This document shows positions 1 through 8,415 of a stretch of DNA of 64,000 nt, piece after piece. The stretch spans positions 32,184 to 96,183 of the forward strand of contig JBEKGN010000018.1 of assembly GCA_050012775.1 (NCBI GenBank), given 5' to 3'. This DNA comes from Roseiarcus sp050012775. GTDB lineage: Bacteria > Pseudomonadota > Alphaproteobacteria > Rhizobiales > Beijerinckiaceae. Every line of letters begins with the position of its first letter. Within the stretch, counting starts at the first letter, position 1. A program made the translations under genes and the position numbers. The notes beneath the pieces were generated by a model. The model made no database searches. It was not told the DNA's origin and was given only the letters and a program-made list of their open reading frames with translations.

Positions 1-8
1 AAAAGACG

Positions 9-581
9 ATGTACGAGGTTCGCCTACACGGTCGCGGAGGGCAAGGCGCCGTCATGGCCGCAGGCATCCTCGCCGCCGGTGTGGTTGCGGAAGGAAAATT
101 CGCGGTCGCCATTCCCTCGTTCGGCTTTGAGCGACGCGGCGCGCCGGTGGTCGCTTTTCTGCGAACCGACGAACGCGAAATTCGTCGCATGACCAACATC
201 ACCCACCCAGATTGCGTCGTCTGCATCGACCCTACGGTCCCGCGTTCGGTGGACATTTTTTCTGGCCTCAAGCCGGGCGGCGCGCTGGTTCAAGCGACGG
301 ACAAACCGCTCAGCGAGCTCGCCGCGCCGAACACGGTGGCGCTCGTCGGCTTGATCGACGCCGTTCGCATCGCCATCGAAATCTTCCGCCGGCCGATCAC
401 CAATACGCTGATGCTCGGCTCTTTCGCCCGCACGACCGGAATCGTTTCGCTCGATGCGCTGAAGCAGGCCCTTTCGAATTCCGACTTTCGCGACGCCGGT
501 CTCGAGCAGAATCTCGTCGCGCTCGAGCGCGGCTACACCGAGACGACGATCCACCGCCTCGGCGGTCAGGCGGCCGCATGA
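9..581 (+). CDS. padE: Phenylglyoxylate dehydrogenase, gamma subunit
   Basis: Gamma subunit (190 aa) of a CoA-acylating 2-oxoacid:acceptor oxidoreductase, which decarboxylates an aryl-glyoxylate to the acyl-CoA in the cytoplasm. The N-terminus has the family signature GRGGQGAV (residues 8-15). Length fits a free-standing gamma subunit. The start is the first ATG in the window; genes upstream are cut off. It overlaps the ferredoxin gene by ATGA, so the two are translationally coupled. Gene order gamma, delta, alpha, FAD subunit, beta, ligase matches padEFGHIJ of Azoarcus, which makes phenylglyoxylate the best substrate guess. Another aryl-2-oxoacid is possible, because the gamma subunit alone does not set specificity. 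Confidence 0.85.
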   Translation: MYEVRLHGRGGQGAVMAAGILAAGVVAEGKFAVAIPSFGFERRGAPVVAFLRTDEREIRRMTNITHPDCVVCIDPTVPRSVDIFSGLKPGGALVQATDKPLSELAAPNTVALVGLIDAVRIAIEIFRRPITNTLMLGSFARTTGIVSLDALKQALSNSDFRDAGLEQNLVALERGYTETTIHRLGGQAAA

Positions 582-880
582 GCACGCATCGCGCCCATCC
601 GATGTTCGATCCCGCCAAAGCCGGCGTGCCGGACGATCTCTGTCCCATCGCGACGGAAATCAACCCCATGCTCCCCGGCGACTGGCGCAGCATGCGGCCG
701 GTGGTGGAGCGCGAAAAATGCGTCAAATGCGCGGTGTGCTGGCTCTATTGCCCGGTGCAATGCGTCGTCGAACGCCCCGCCTGGTTCGATATCGATCTGC
801 GGACTTGCAAGGGTTGCGGCATCTGCGCGACCGAGTGTCCGCAGCGCGCAATCGAAATGGTGAAGGAGACGGCAGGATGA
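578..880 (+). CDS. padF: Phenylglyoxylate dehydrogenase, delta (2x[4Fe-4S] ferredoxin) subunit
   Basis: Small electron-transfer subunit (100 aa). Two complete [4Fe-4S] motifs are visible: Cys48, 51, 54, 58 and Cys77, 80, 83, 87. The first 40 residues resemble the lead of delta subunits of pyruvate/2-oxoacid ferredoxin oxidoreductases. The ATG overlaps the stop of the gamma gene, and the stop overlaps the ATG of the alpha gene, giving tight stoichiometric coupling. It should carry electrons from the thiamine centre on the beta subunit to the FAD/NAD subunit. Such clusters are usually oxygen-sensitive, which contrasts with the oxygen-using pathway encoded at 12.7-21.8 kb. Confidence 0.87.
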   Translation: MSTHRAHPMFDPAKAGVPDDLCPIATEINPMLPGDWRSMRPVVEREKCVKCAVCWLYCPVQCVVERPAWFDIDLRTCKGCGICATECPQRAIEMVKETAG

Positions 881-2121
881 GCGCTGCTATCCTCGAGAAG
901 GGACGCATCGCGTCGAACGAGCCGCATCACATCGTCTGCGAAGGCAACGAAGCGGCGGCCCTTGCGGTGGCGATGGCGCGGCCGGACATGGTGTCGGTCT
1001 ACCCGATCACCCCGCAGTCGAGCCTCGTCGAGCATCTCGCCAAACTGGTCGCCGACGGACGCATGGACGCGGAGATCGTCGACGCCGAGGGCGAACATTC
1101 CGTTCTTTCGGTCTTGCAAGGCGCCGCGCTCGCGGGCGGCCGAACCTTTACGGCGACTTGCGGTCCCGGTCTCGCCTTCATGTTCGAGCCTTACTTCCGA
1201 ACGTCCGGCATGCGGTTGCCTATCGTCATGGCGCTGGTGACGCGCGACGGCATCACGCCGCAATCGGTGTGGGGCGGTCATCAGGACGCGATGACCGTGC
1301 GCGAGGTCGGCTGGGTGCAGATGTATTGCGAGTCGGTTCAGGAAGTCTTGGACACGACGATCATGGCCTTCAGGATCGCCGAGCACCACGACGTGATGCT
1401 GCCGGTGAACATCTGTCTCGACGGCAACTATCTCTCCTACGGCGCGGCGCGCGTCACCCTGCCGGAGCAAGCCGACGTCGACGCCTTCCTGGGCGAGAAG
1501 GACGTGAACTGGCATGCCGCGCTGGATCCGCTGCGTCCGATGGCGGTCGATCCCCTTACGGGCGGCGCGGGCGGCAAGGGGCCCGCGACATTCGTGCGTT
1601 ACCGCAAGGGCCAATGCCGAGGCATGCAGAACGCCCTGCGGGTCATCGCGGACGTGCACGCCGAATATGGCGAGCGCTTCGGCCGGCGATTTGCGCCGCT
1701 GGTCGAGGAATACCGCATGGACGACGCCGAGTTCGCGCTCATGACGCTGGGCAGCATGAGCGGCGCCGCCAAAGACGCGGTGGACGAGGCGCGCGACGCC
1801 GGCAAGCGCGTCGGCATCGTCAAGATCAAGACATTCAGCCCCTTTCCCGTCGAAGCGGTGGTCGCCGCGCTGCGCCGGATCAAGGCGCTCGGCGTCGTCG
1901 ATCGCTCGGTAGGCTTTCGCTGGAATTGCGGACCGATGTTCCAGGAGACGCTGGGCGCGCTCTATCGGCTCGGCCGCCAGATTCCGGCGGCCAGCTTCAT
2001 CGGCGGACTCGCCGGGGCCGACATCACGGTGGAGCATTTCCATCGCGTCATCGAACAGACCGAAGCGCTGTTGCGCGGCGCCGCGCCCAGCGAACCGATC
2101 TGGATCAACGAAAACGATTGA
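877..2121 (+). CDS. padG: Phenylglyoxylate dehydrogenase, alpha subunit
   Basis: Alpha subunit (414 aa) with the pyrimidine-binding-domain hallmark YPITPQS at residues 42-48, followed by the conserved acidic EGEHS stretch near residue 70. This fold binds the thiamine-diphosphate pyrimidine side and contributes to CoA and substrate binding. The ATG lies inside the ATGA overlap with the ferredoxin gene. The stop is eight bases before the FAD subunit gene. Length matches alpha subunits of multi-subunit KORs rather than the single-chain pyruvate:ferredoxin enzymes. Recognition as a 2-oxoacid oxidoreductase alpha is firm; phenylglyoxylate specificity rests on gene order. Confidence 0.87.
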   Translation: MSAAILEKGRIASNEPHHIVCEGNEAAALAVAMARPDMVSVYPITPQSSLVEHLAKLVADGRMDAEIVDAEGEHSVLSVLQGAALAGGRTFTATCGPGLAFMFEPYFRTSGMRLPIVMALVTRDGITPQSVWGGHQDAMTVREVGWVQMYCESVQEVLDTTIMAFRIAEHHDVMLPVNICLDGNYLSYGAARVTLPEQADVDAFLGEKDVNWHAALDPLRPMAVDPLTGGAGGKGPATFVRYRKGQCRGMQNALRVIADVHAEYGERFGRRFAPLVEEYRMDDAEFALMTLGSMSGAAKDAVDEARDAGKRVGIVKIKTFSPFPVEAVVAALRRIKALGVVDRSVGFRWNCGPMFQETLGALYRLGRQIPAASFIGGLAGADITVEHFHRVIEQTEALLRGAAPSEPIWINEND

Positions 2122-2129
2122 GGACCGCA

Positions 2130-3383
2130 ATGGCGCACGCCCAATATCTGGTTGTCGGCAGCAGCCATGCAGCGCTGGAAGCGGTCAACGCCGTCCGCAT
2201 GCACGACGCCCGCGGCAGCGTGACGCTGGTGACGCGCGACAGCCGGCTTCCGTATTCGCCTACAGTGCTCCCCTATATCGTTTCCGGGCGCTCGGCGGCG
2301 GACAATGTGCATTTGCGGGCGGCGGACTATTTCGCCAAGCAGCGCGTAGACTACAAATCGGATAGCGCGCTGGCGCGGCTGCAGCCCCAGCGCAACGTCG
2401 CGACGCTGTCGGACGGTAGCGAGATCGCCTACGACAAGCTCTTGCTGGCGACCGGCGCATCACCGGCGATACCGCCAATTCCCGGCATCGACGCGGTTCC
2501 TTTCCATGTGCTGCGCACGCTGGACGACGCCCTGCGGTTGAAGAACGCCATCGCCGGCGCGCGCCGCGCGGTCGTGCTGGGGGCGGGGCTGGTCGGCATG
2601 CACGCCGCCGAAAACCTCGTCAAGGCCGGCGCCGAAGTCAGTATCGTCGAAATGCAGCCGCAAGTGCTCGGCGCCTATTTCGATCGCGTGGCGGCGCGCA
2701 TCATCGAACGTGCGTTTGTCGAGAACGGGGCGCGCATTCTCACGGGTCGTCGCGTCGTCGGGCTCGCCGCCGGCGCAGCCAGCGTGCTCGTGCGTCTGGA
2801 CAACGGTGAGACGCTCGAAGGCGACCTGCTGCTGGCGGCGACGGGCGTAAGACCCAACATCGGCTTTCTCGCCGGCAGCGGCGTCGCGCATGATCAGGGA
2901 ATCCTCGTCGACGACTACATGCGCACCAACGTCGCAAATGTCTGGGCCGCCGGCGACTGCGCGCAGGCCCGGGATTTCTTCGGCGAAAGCCCGGTGTTGA
3001 ACGCCATCCTGCCCGATGCGGCCGAACAAGGACGCATCGCCGGCATGGCTATGGCGGGCGATCCCGGCCTCAAGGCGTACGCCGGAGGCGTGCCGCTGAA
3101 CACCTATCATTTTTTTGGTCGGCATGCGCTCGCCGTGGGCGTCGGCGCCGTTCCGGTCGGCGGCGAGGAACGCATTCGCGCGGACGAAGCGCGCGATCGC
3201 TATCTGCGCGTCGTCGTCAAGGATGGTCGCCTCCAGGGCGTCTTCGGCGTCAACGAATTCTTCGATAGCGGCGTGATGCGGCAATTGATCCTGCGACGCG
3301 TCGACATGTCGGGCGCGCTCGATCGTCTGGTCGCCGACCCGCTGACGACCGGCCGGGAATTCATGTCTCGTTTGTGGAAGTGA
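2130..3383 (+). CDS. padH: Phenylglyoxylate dehydrogenase, FAD/NAD-binding subunit
   Basis: Pyridine-nucleotide oxidoreductase (417 aa) of the rubredoxin/nitrite-reductase-like FAD family. Visible motifs are LLATGA (105-110), the NAD-binding GAGLVG (151-156) and the second FAD motif AAGDC (273-277). The first dinucleotide motif (VVGSSHAA, 8-15) has Ser-Ser-His where Gly is usual, as in other members of this subgroup. In Azoarcus the equivalent subunit lets the complex reduce NAD+ instead of ferredoxin. It sits between alpha and beta genes, so it is a true complex subunit. It lacks a redox-active CxxxxC pair, which argues against a disulfide reductase. Confidence 0.83.
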   Translation: MAHAQYLVVGSSHAALEAVNAVRMHDARGSVTLVTRDSRLPYSPTVLPYIVSGRSAADNVHLRAADYFAKQRVDYKSDSALARLQPQRNVATLSDGSEIAYDKLLLATGASPAIPPIPGIDAVPFHVLRTLDDALRLKNAIAGARRAVVLGAGLVGMHAAENLVKAGAEVSIVEMQPQVLGAYFDRVAARIIERAFVENGARILTGRRVVGLAAGAASVLVRLDNGETLEGDLLLAATGVRPNIGFLAGSGVAHDQGILVDDYMRTNVANVWAAGDCAQARDFFGESPVLNAILPDAAEQGRIAGMAMAGDPGLKAYAGGVPLNTYHFFGRHALAVGVGAVPVGGEERIRADEARDRYLRVVVKDGRLQGVFGVNEFFDSGVMRQLILRRVDMSGALDRLVADPLTTGREFMSRLWK

Positions 3384-3385
3384 TC

Positions 3386-4714
3386 ATGGGACGCGGCTAC
3401 TCCACCATAGCTTTCGACGCCGCCAAATGCGACGGCTGCGCCAAATGTATGAGCGCCTGCGCCGCCGCGAAGACCGGCGCGGACGACATTTCGCGGGCGC
3501 GCCTTCAGGTCATGTCCGCAGACGGCGCATTTGAACTCGCGATGTGCCGCCAGTGCGGCGATCCGAAATGCGTGACCGTTTGCCCGACCGGGGCGCTCGG
3601 CAAGGATGCGCAAAGCGGCGTGGTCGCATGGGACGGCGGCAAGTGCGTCGATTGCCTGCTGTGCACCGTTGGCTGCGCCTATGCCGGCATCGCGCCCGAC
3701 AAGTCGGACGGCCGCGTCGCGAAATGCGACATGTGCGAGGGCGCGCCGTCCTGCGTGTCGGCGTGTCCGACCGGCGCGCTGCGCCACATTACGACCGCGC
3801 GCATTTACAACGAGGTCGGCGATTGGGAGGATTTGTTCGCTCCGGGGCTTTCCGGCTGCCAGGGCTGCAACACCGAGCTCTTGATGCGCCACACCATGCG
3901 CCGCGTCGGCCCGGACAGCGTGCTGGCGACGCCGCCGGGCTGTGTGCCGGGCATGGGTGCGGTCGGCTACAATGGCCTGACCGGCACGAAGGTTCCAGTC
4001 TTCCACCCGCTGCTGACCAACACCGCCCCGATGCTGGCGGGCGTCAAACGCCAGCTCAAGCGCAAAGGCCGCGAGGTTACGGCGATCGCCATCGCCGGCG
4101 ATGGCGGCGCCTCCGACGTCGGTTTCCAGTCGCTGTCCGGCGCCGCCGAGCGCGGCGAGGAAATCTTGTTCATGGTGGTCGACAACGAGGGCTACATGAA
4201 TACCGGCATGCAGCGCTCGAGTTGCACCCCCTATGGCGCCTGGACGTCGACGACGCCCGTCGGACGGAAGACAAAAGGCAAGACGCAGGACGCCAAGAAC
4301 CTGCCCCTGCTGATGGTCAACCACCGCTGCGCCTATGTAGCGACCGCCTCGACCGCCTTCATGCAGGATTTGTACGACAAGCTCGACAAGGCGATCGTCG
4401 CATCCAGGAGCGGCTTCGCCTATCTGCATGTCTACTCTCCATGCACGACAGGGTGGCGCTTTCCCACCGACCAGAACATGGAAGTGGCGCGCAAGGCGGT
4501 CGAGACAAATTTTGTCATGCTCTGGGAGTTCTGCCCGGGCGAGGGCCTTCGTTTCACCCATCCCGTCGACGCGCCGCTGCCGGTCACCGATTACCTAAAA
4601 GCAATGGGACGTTTTCGCCATTTGAGCGAAGACCAGATTGGACACCTCCAGGCGAAAGTCGAAGAGAACCGCGCCCTCATCGAACAAATCGCGACGAAAT
4701 CGAACGCGGCGTGA
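3386..4714 (+). CDS. padI: Phenylglyoxylate dehydrogenase, beta subunit with fused ferredoxin domain
   Basis: Thiamine-diphosphate subunit (442 aa). Residues 1-140 form a polyferredoxin region with Cys clusters at 15-25, 54-66, 87-97 and 114-127. From about 155 onward lies the TPP-binding domain, with GDGGASD at 238-244 followed about 26 residues later by the VVDNEGYMNTG segment that completes the motif. ATG at 3386 is preferred over in-frame GTGs just upstream because GGAAG precedes it. Fusion of a ferredoxin to beta is what the Azoarcus enzyme shows and separates it from ordinary pyruvate:ferredoxin oxidoreductases. It is the last gene of the dehydrogenase set; 142 bp separate it from the ligase. 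Confidence 0.85.
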   Translation: MGRGYSTIAFDAAKCDGCAKCMSACAAAKTGADDISRARLQVMSADGAFELAMCRQCGDPKCVTVCPTGALGKDAQSGVVAWDGGKCVDCLLCTVGCAYAGIAPDKSDGRVAKCDMCEGAPSCVSACPTGALRHITTARIYNEVGDWEDLFAPGLSGCQGCNTELLMRHTMRRVGPDSVLATPPGCVPGMGAVGYNGLTGTKVPVFHPLLTNTAPMLAGVKRQLKRKGREVTAIAIAGDGGASDVGFQSLSGAAERGEEILFMVVDNEGYMNTGMQRSSCTPYGAWTSTTPVGRKTKGKTQDAKNLPLLMVNHRCAYVATASTAFMQDLYDKLDKAIVASRSGFAYLHVYSPCTTGWRFPTDQNMEVARKAVETNFVMLWEFCPGEGLRFTHPVDAPLPVTDYLKAMGRFRHLSEDQIGHLQAKVEENRALIEQIATKSNAA

Positions 4715-4856
4715 TCCGCGCAACGAAAAACGTTCAACACCAACAGAACGCGGCAGGAACGAAATAACGGGGTCTGGATTGCCGCTCACAACGGTCTCGT
4801 CGAGGCCAATAGGCGCTGAGCCGCAAGCAAGACCCTCACGAAACGGGGAGGCGACC

Positions 4857-6173
4857 ATGAACATGAGATCGAAACCATCGGCGATCAAGCCCGTCGATTT
4901 CGCCAGTCGCGATGAATTGCAAGCGCTGCAGTTGGAGCGGCTGAAATGGTCGCTGAGGTACGCCTTCGACAACATCGCGCACTATCGCGCCAAGTTCGAT
5001 CAGGCCGGCGTCCATCCGGACGACCTGACTTCGCTGGCCGATCTGGCGAAGTTCCCGTTCACGACCAAGGCCGATCTGCGCGAAAACTATCCCTTCGGAA
5101 TGTTCGCCGTGCCGATGCGCGATATCGTGCGGGTGCACGCCTCTTCCGGCACCACGGGAAAGCCGACCGTCGTCGGCTATACCGAGCGGGACATCGGCAT
5201 GTGGGCCTCCGTGATGGCGCGCTCCCTGCGCGCGGCCGGCGCCACTGCTGACGACATCGTGCTCAATTCCTATGGCTATGGCCTATTCACGGGCGGCCTC
5301 GGCGCGCATTACGGCGCCGAACGTCTCGGCGCGGCGGTGATCCCGATGTCGGGCGGCCAGACCGAGAAGCAGGTGCAACTGATTCAGGACTTCAAGCCGA
5401 CCATACTGATGAGCACGCCATCGTATGCGCTGACGATCGTCGACGAACTGGTGCGCCAGAAAATCGAGCCGAAGGGCACCAGCCTGCGTATCGGCCTGTT
5501 CGGCGCCGAACCGTGGACCAACGAAATGCGTCGGGAAATCGAAGCCCGCTTGGGCATCGACGCAATCGACATCTACGGCCTGTCCGAGGTCATCGGACCC
5601 GGCGTGGCGTGCGAGTACCGCGAATACAAGGATGGCCCGCATATTTGGGAAGATCATTTCTTTCCCGAGATCATCGATCCGATCAGCGGCGAAACGCTGC
5701 CCGACGGCGCCGCCGGCGAGCTCGTGTTCACCTCCCTGACCAAGGAGGCCCAGCCAATCGTGCGCTATCGCACGCGCGATCTGACGCGCTTGTTGCCGGG
5801 CACGGCGAGCGTCATGCGGCGGATCGGCAAGATCACGGGGCGTTCCGACGACATGCTGATCATACGCGGCGTGAACCTCTTCCCGACGCAGATCGAGGAG
5901 CTCCTCCTCAGGAACGCAAATCTCTCCCCGCATTACCAGTTGCTCGTCACCCGAGAGGGGCATCTCGACGAACTCGCCGTGCGGGTCGAACTCCAGCCCG
6001 AACTGTCGAACCAAATCCAAGAGGCCCAGCGCGATGCGATCGGCCGCGACGTCGCCCATCACATCAAGTCGCTAATCGGCATAAGCGCTAGGGTTGACGT
6101 GCTCGAGCCCGGGAAGATCGAGCGCACGCTTGTCGGCAAGGCGAAGCGCGTGATCGACAACCGTCCGAAATGA
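4857..6173 (+). CDS. padJ: Phenylacetate-CoA ligase (PaaK/PadJ type)
   Basis: AMP-forming aryl-acetate CoA ligase (438 aa). The ATP-binding P-loop SSGTTGKP is at residues 96-103. The typical GLSEVIGPGV region and a C-terminal segment with GRSDDMLIIRGVNLFPTQIE are present. The length is that of PaaK, shorter than the benzoate-CoA ligase type found further on. ATG 4857 follows GGGGAGGCGACC, an excellent ribosome binding site; the longer reading frame upstream is not needed. The position after the dehydrogenase equals padJ in Azoarcus, where phenylacetyl-CoA is oxidised through phenylglyoxylate. The genes for that intermediate oxidation (padBCD) are not in the window, so the start of the route may lie to the left or elsewhere. 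Confidence 0.85.
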   Translation: MNMRSKPSAIKPVDFASRDELQALQLERLKWSLRYAFDNIAHYRAKFDQAGVHPDDLTSLADLAKFPFTTKADLRENYPFGMFAVPMRDIVRVHASSGTTGKPTVVGYTERDIGMWASVMARSLRAAGATADDIVLNSYGYGLFTGGLGAHYGAERLGAAVIPMSGGQTEKQVQLIQDFKPTILMSTPSYALTIVDELVRQKIEPKGTSLRIGLFGAEPWTNEMRREIEARLGIDAIDIYGLSEVIGPGVACEYREYKDGPHIWEDHFFPEIIDPISGETLPDGAAGELVFTSLTKEAQPIVRYRTRDLTRLLPGTASVMRRIGKITGRSDDMLIIRGVNLFPTQIEELLLRNANLSPHYQLLVTREGHLDELAVRVELQPELSNQIQEAQRDAIGRDVAHHIKSLIGISARVDVLEPGKIERTLVGKAKRVIDNRPK

Positions 6174-6219
6174 GTCGAGGCTGCGGACGGCGCGCCGCTC
6201 CTGCAGTCGAGGCAAAGCG

Positions 6220-6529
6220 ATGATCTCGCAATTCCTGCAAGTCATGTCTTCGGGCGCTACCGTGGGCGCCTCCTACGCGCCCGCGGCTGTTGCCGCTCGA
6301 CGAGCCGTCGATGGGGCTTGCGCCGCTTCTCGTCGAAGAGATCTTCGACGCCATCGCCGAATTGCGCAAGCAGGCGATGACAATTCTGTTGGTCGCGCAG
6401 AACGCGCACGCCGCGCTTGCGATCGCGGACCGGGCCTACGTCATCGAAACCGGCGAGATCGTTCTGTCGGGCGGCGGCAAGGAACTGCTGGACAACGAGC
6501 GAGTTCGCGAAGCCTACCTGGGCATTTGA
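6220..6529 (+). pseudogene. Deletion scar: livH 5' end joined to livF 3' end
   Basis: Bases 6220-6285 encode a LivH-type N-terminus (ISQFLQVMSSGATVGASYA) that matches the start of the intact permease at 8416. From about 6290 the sequence encodes the last 79 residues of a LivF ATPase, beginning at the Walker B segment (LDEPSMGLAP) and ending EAYLGI, matching the end of the intact gene at 12380. The two parts are in different frames (offset 70 bases), so no fusion protein is made. Measured against the intact operon, about 3.65 kb comprising most of livH, livM, livG and most of livF is missing. The surviving ends differ from the neighbouring intact copy, so this was a separate paralogous operon. 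Confidence 0.88.
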
Positions 6530-6581
6530 TCGGCGGCTCACTTTCAATTGGCGATGTTCCCCATTCACAGAGGAGACCATT

Positions 6582-6989
6582 ATGAAGAACACCTTGATCG
6601 TCGGCTTGTCGGCGACGCGGCGCATAGAGATCGACACCCCGCGCACAATTGACTTTCTCGGCGAGACGCTGCGCGTTTACGCCACTCCGGAACTCGTGCG
6701 CGATTTCGAAATCGCCTGCCGCGAGTTCCTGCTCGCCCATACGGACCCTGGCGAGGACTCGGTGGGGACTGGGATCAGCATATCCCACGGGGGCGCGACG
6801 CTGCGCGGCATGCACGTCGACCTCACGGTCGCCGTCAGCAAGATCGAGGGCCGTCTCGTCACATTCGATCTGCTGGCCAAAGACTCCGTCGAGGAGATAA
6901 GCCGTGGGACCCACACGCGCTTCGTCGTCGAAGTCGAGAAACTGCGGGCGAGGGTTGCGGCGAAAGCCGCGAAAGTCGCAAAGGCTTAG
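6582..6989 (+). CDS. FlK-like acyl-CoA thioesterase
   Basis: Hot-dog-fold thioesterase (135 aa) of the fluoroacetyl-CoA thioesterase family. Thr35, Glu43 and His69 have the same spacing (8 and 26) as the catalytic triad Thr42/Glu50/His76 of FlK, and the surrounding DPGEDSVGT and RGTHTRFVV segments are typical. ATG 6582 follows AGAGGAGACCATT. The C-terminus is a short basic Ala/Lys tail. The gene stands behind the pad genes and the liv scar, so it may once have ended that operon. A role in releasing CoA from stalled aryl-CoA esters fits the context but is inferred; true fluoroacetyl-CoA specificity is unlikely here. Confidence 0.72.
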   Translation: MKNTLIVGLSATRRIEIDTPRTIDFLGETLRVYATPELVRDFEIACREFLLAHTDPGEDSVGTGISISHGGATLRGMHVDLTVAVSKIEGRLVTFDLLAKDSVEEISRGTHTRFVVEVEKLRARVAAKAAKVAKA

Positions 6990-7128
6990 AAACGCCCATC
7001 GCATCCAACGCGAATGGTCGTAGGCGAGCCATCCAGTTCAAGTCGACACCGTCCATTTTCGACCGCAAGCCCGCGTAAACTCTGGCTTTTAGCGCTTCGT
7101 GCCTTCAGTTAACCGGACAGCAGTGAAG

Positions 7129-7144
7129 ATACATGTTACATAAT
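7129..7144. promoter_or_regulatory. Possible operator upstream of the liv binding-protein gene
   Basis: ATACATGTTACATAAT is an AT-rich, partly inverted motif (ACATGT / TTACATA) in a GC-rich background, 54 bases before the binding-protein ATG. It resembles the palindrome at 14350-14364. A regulator site is plausible; no clear -35/-10 pair is seen beside it. Confidence 0.3.
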
Positions 7145-7197
7145 TCGTCGTGCGCCGCCGACCGGCCGCCAATGAATAATCGATGGAGAGGAAACGC

Positions 7198-8343
7198 ATG
7201 AGAAGCTTGTTTCGAGCGACGCTCGCCGCTCTCGCCTTGGCCGCCGCGGGCTCGTGCGCCCTGGCGGCGGATCCAATCAAGATCGGCGCGGTGCTTTCGG
7301 TGACCGGGCCCGCGGCGTTCCTCGGCGAGCCCGAGTTGAAGACGTTGCAGATTTATGTCGACAAGACCAATGCCGAGGGCGGGCTTCTCGGCCGCCAAAT
7401 CGAACTCGTCTCCTATGACGATGGTTCGGAAGCGGCCCGCGCCAACAGCTTCACCAAGCGGCTGATCGAGGACGATCATGTCGACGTGCTGATCGGCGGC
7501 ACGACGACCGGCGCCACGATGGGCATGTATCCGCTGGTCGAACGGGCGGAAATTCCGTTCATTTCCCTCGGCGGCGGCGTCGTGATCGTCGAACCGGTGA
7601 AAAAATGGATGTTCAAGGTCGCGCACAACGACCGCATGGCCGCCGAGCGCGTGTTCGCCGACGCCAAGAAGCGCGGCCTGACGAAAATCGCGCTTTTGTC
7701 CGAGACCTCCGGTTTCGGCCAGTCCGGCCGCAAGGAGACGCTCGCGGCGGCGCCGAAGGCCGGAGTCGAGATCGTGGCGGACGAGACCTACGGTCCCAAG
7801 GACACCGACGTGACCGCCCAGCTCGCCAAGATACGAGCGATCGACGGCGTGCAGGCGATCTTCGTCTTCGGCCTCGGCCAGGGACCGGCGGTCGTCGCCA
7901 AGAACATCGCCCAGCTCGGCATCAAGCTGCCCGTCTATCAGACACACGGCGTCGCCAGCCAGGAATTCATCCGGCTGGCGGGCGAAGCCGCCGAAGGCGA
8001 GCGCTTGCCCGCGGCGGCGATTCTCGTACCGGACCAGCTCGCCGATTCCGATCCGCAGAAAGCGATCGAGAAGGATTATGTCGCGCTCTACACGCTCAAG
8101 ACGGGCTCCGACATCTCGACCTTCGGCGGCCATGCGCGCGACGCGTTCTTCATTTGGAAGGCGGCGGTCGAGCGCGCGGGGTCGGTCGACAAGGCCAAAG
8201 TGCGCGACGAGATCGAAAAGACGGCCGGCTTCACCGGAACGGGCGGCCTCGTCACGATGTCGCCCGAGGATCATCTCGGGCTCAGCGCTTCGGCCTTCCG
8301 CATGATCGAGATTCACGACGGGAAATGGAAGTTGGTCCCGTGA
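7198..8343 (+). CDS. Branched-chain/aromatic-acid ABC transporter, periplasmic binding protein
   Basis: Peripla_BP_6-type solute-binding protein (381 aa). It starts with a signal peptide: basic MRSLFR, a hydrophobic Ala/Leu core, and probable cleavage after CALAA near residue 22. The mature part begins DPIKIGAVLSVTGPAAFLGE, standard for LivJ/HmgA-like proteins. ATG 7198 is chosen because the preceding in-frame ATG at 7183 sits where the GGAGAGGAAA ribosome site for 7198 lies. It is first gene of a five-gene liv operon. In aromatic-degrading bacteria such proteins commonly bind aromatic acids such as phenylglyoxylate, benzoate or hydroxybenzoate; the pad neighbours make an aryl-acid ligand likely. 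Confidence 0.85.
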   Translation: MRSLFRATLAALALAAAGSCALAADPIKIGAVLSVTGPAAFLGEPELKTLQIYVDKTNAEGGLLGRQIELVSYDDGSEAARANSFTKRLIEDDHVDVLIGGTTTGATMGMYPLVERAEIPFISLGGGVVIVEPVKKWMFKVAHNDRMAAERVFADAKKRGLTKIALLSETSGFGQSGRKETLAAAPKAGVEIVADETYGPKDTDVTAQLAKIRAIDGVQAIFVFGLGQGPAVVAKNIAQLGIKLPVYQTHGVASQEFIRLAGEAAEGERLPAAAILVPDQLADSDPQKAIEKDYVALYTLKTGSDISTFGGHARDAFFIWKAAVERAGSVDKAKVRDEIEKTAGFTGTGGLVTMSPEDHLGLSASAFRMIEIHDGKWKLVP

Positions 8344-8351
8344 CGGCGCGC

Positions 8352-8383
8352 CGAGGATCGGGGCGAACTCGCCCCGATCCTCG
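8352..8383 (+). terminator. Strong hairpin between binding-protein gene and livH
   Basis: Perfect 14-bp stem (CGAGGATCGGGGCG and its complement) with loop AACT, eight bases after the binding-protein stop and followed by CACGAATTTTC. It can act as a partial terminator or as a 3' stabiliser that raises binding-protein mRNA over permease mRNA, a common arrangement in ABC operons. Confidence 0.75.
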
Positions 8384-8415
8384 CACGAATTTTCTGTGAC
8401 GACGAAAGCCGGGCC

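Noticed and set aside
745..2130. 461-codon open frame on the minus strand opposite padG
   Set aside because: Arg/His-rich composition, no family features, and it lies fully opposite a gene with clear motifs. GC-rich antisense shadow.
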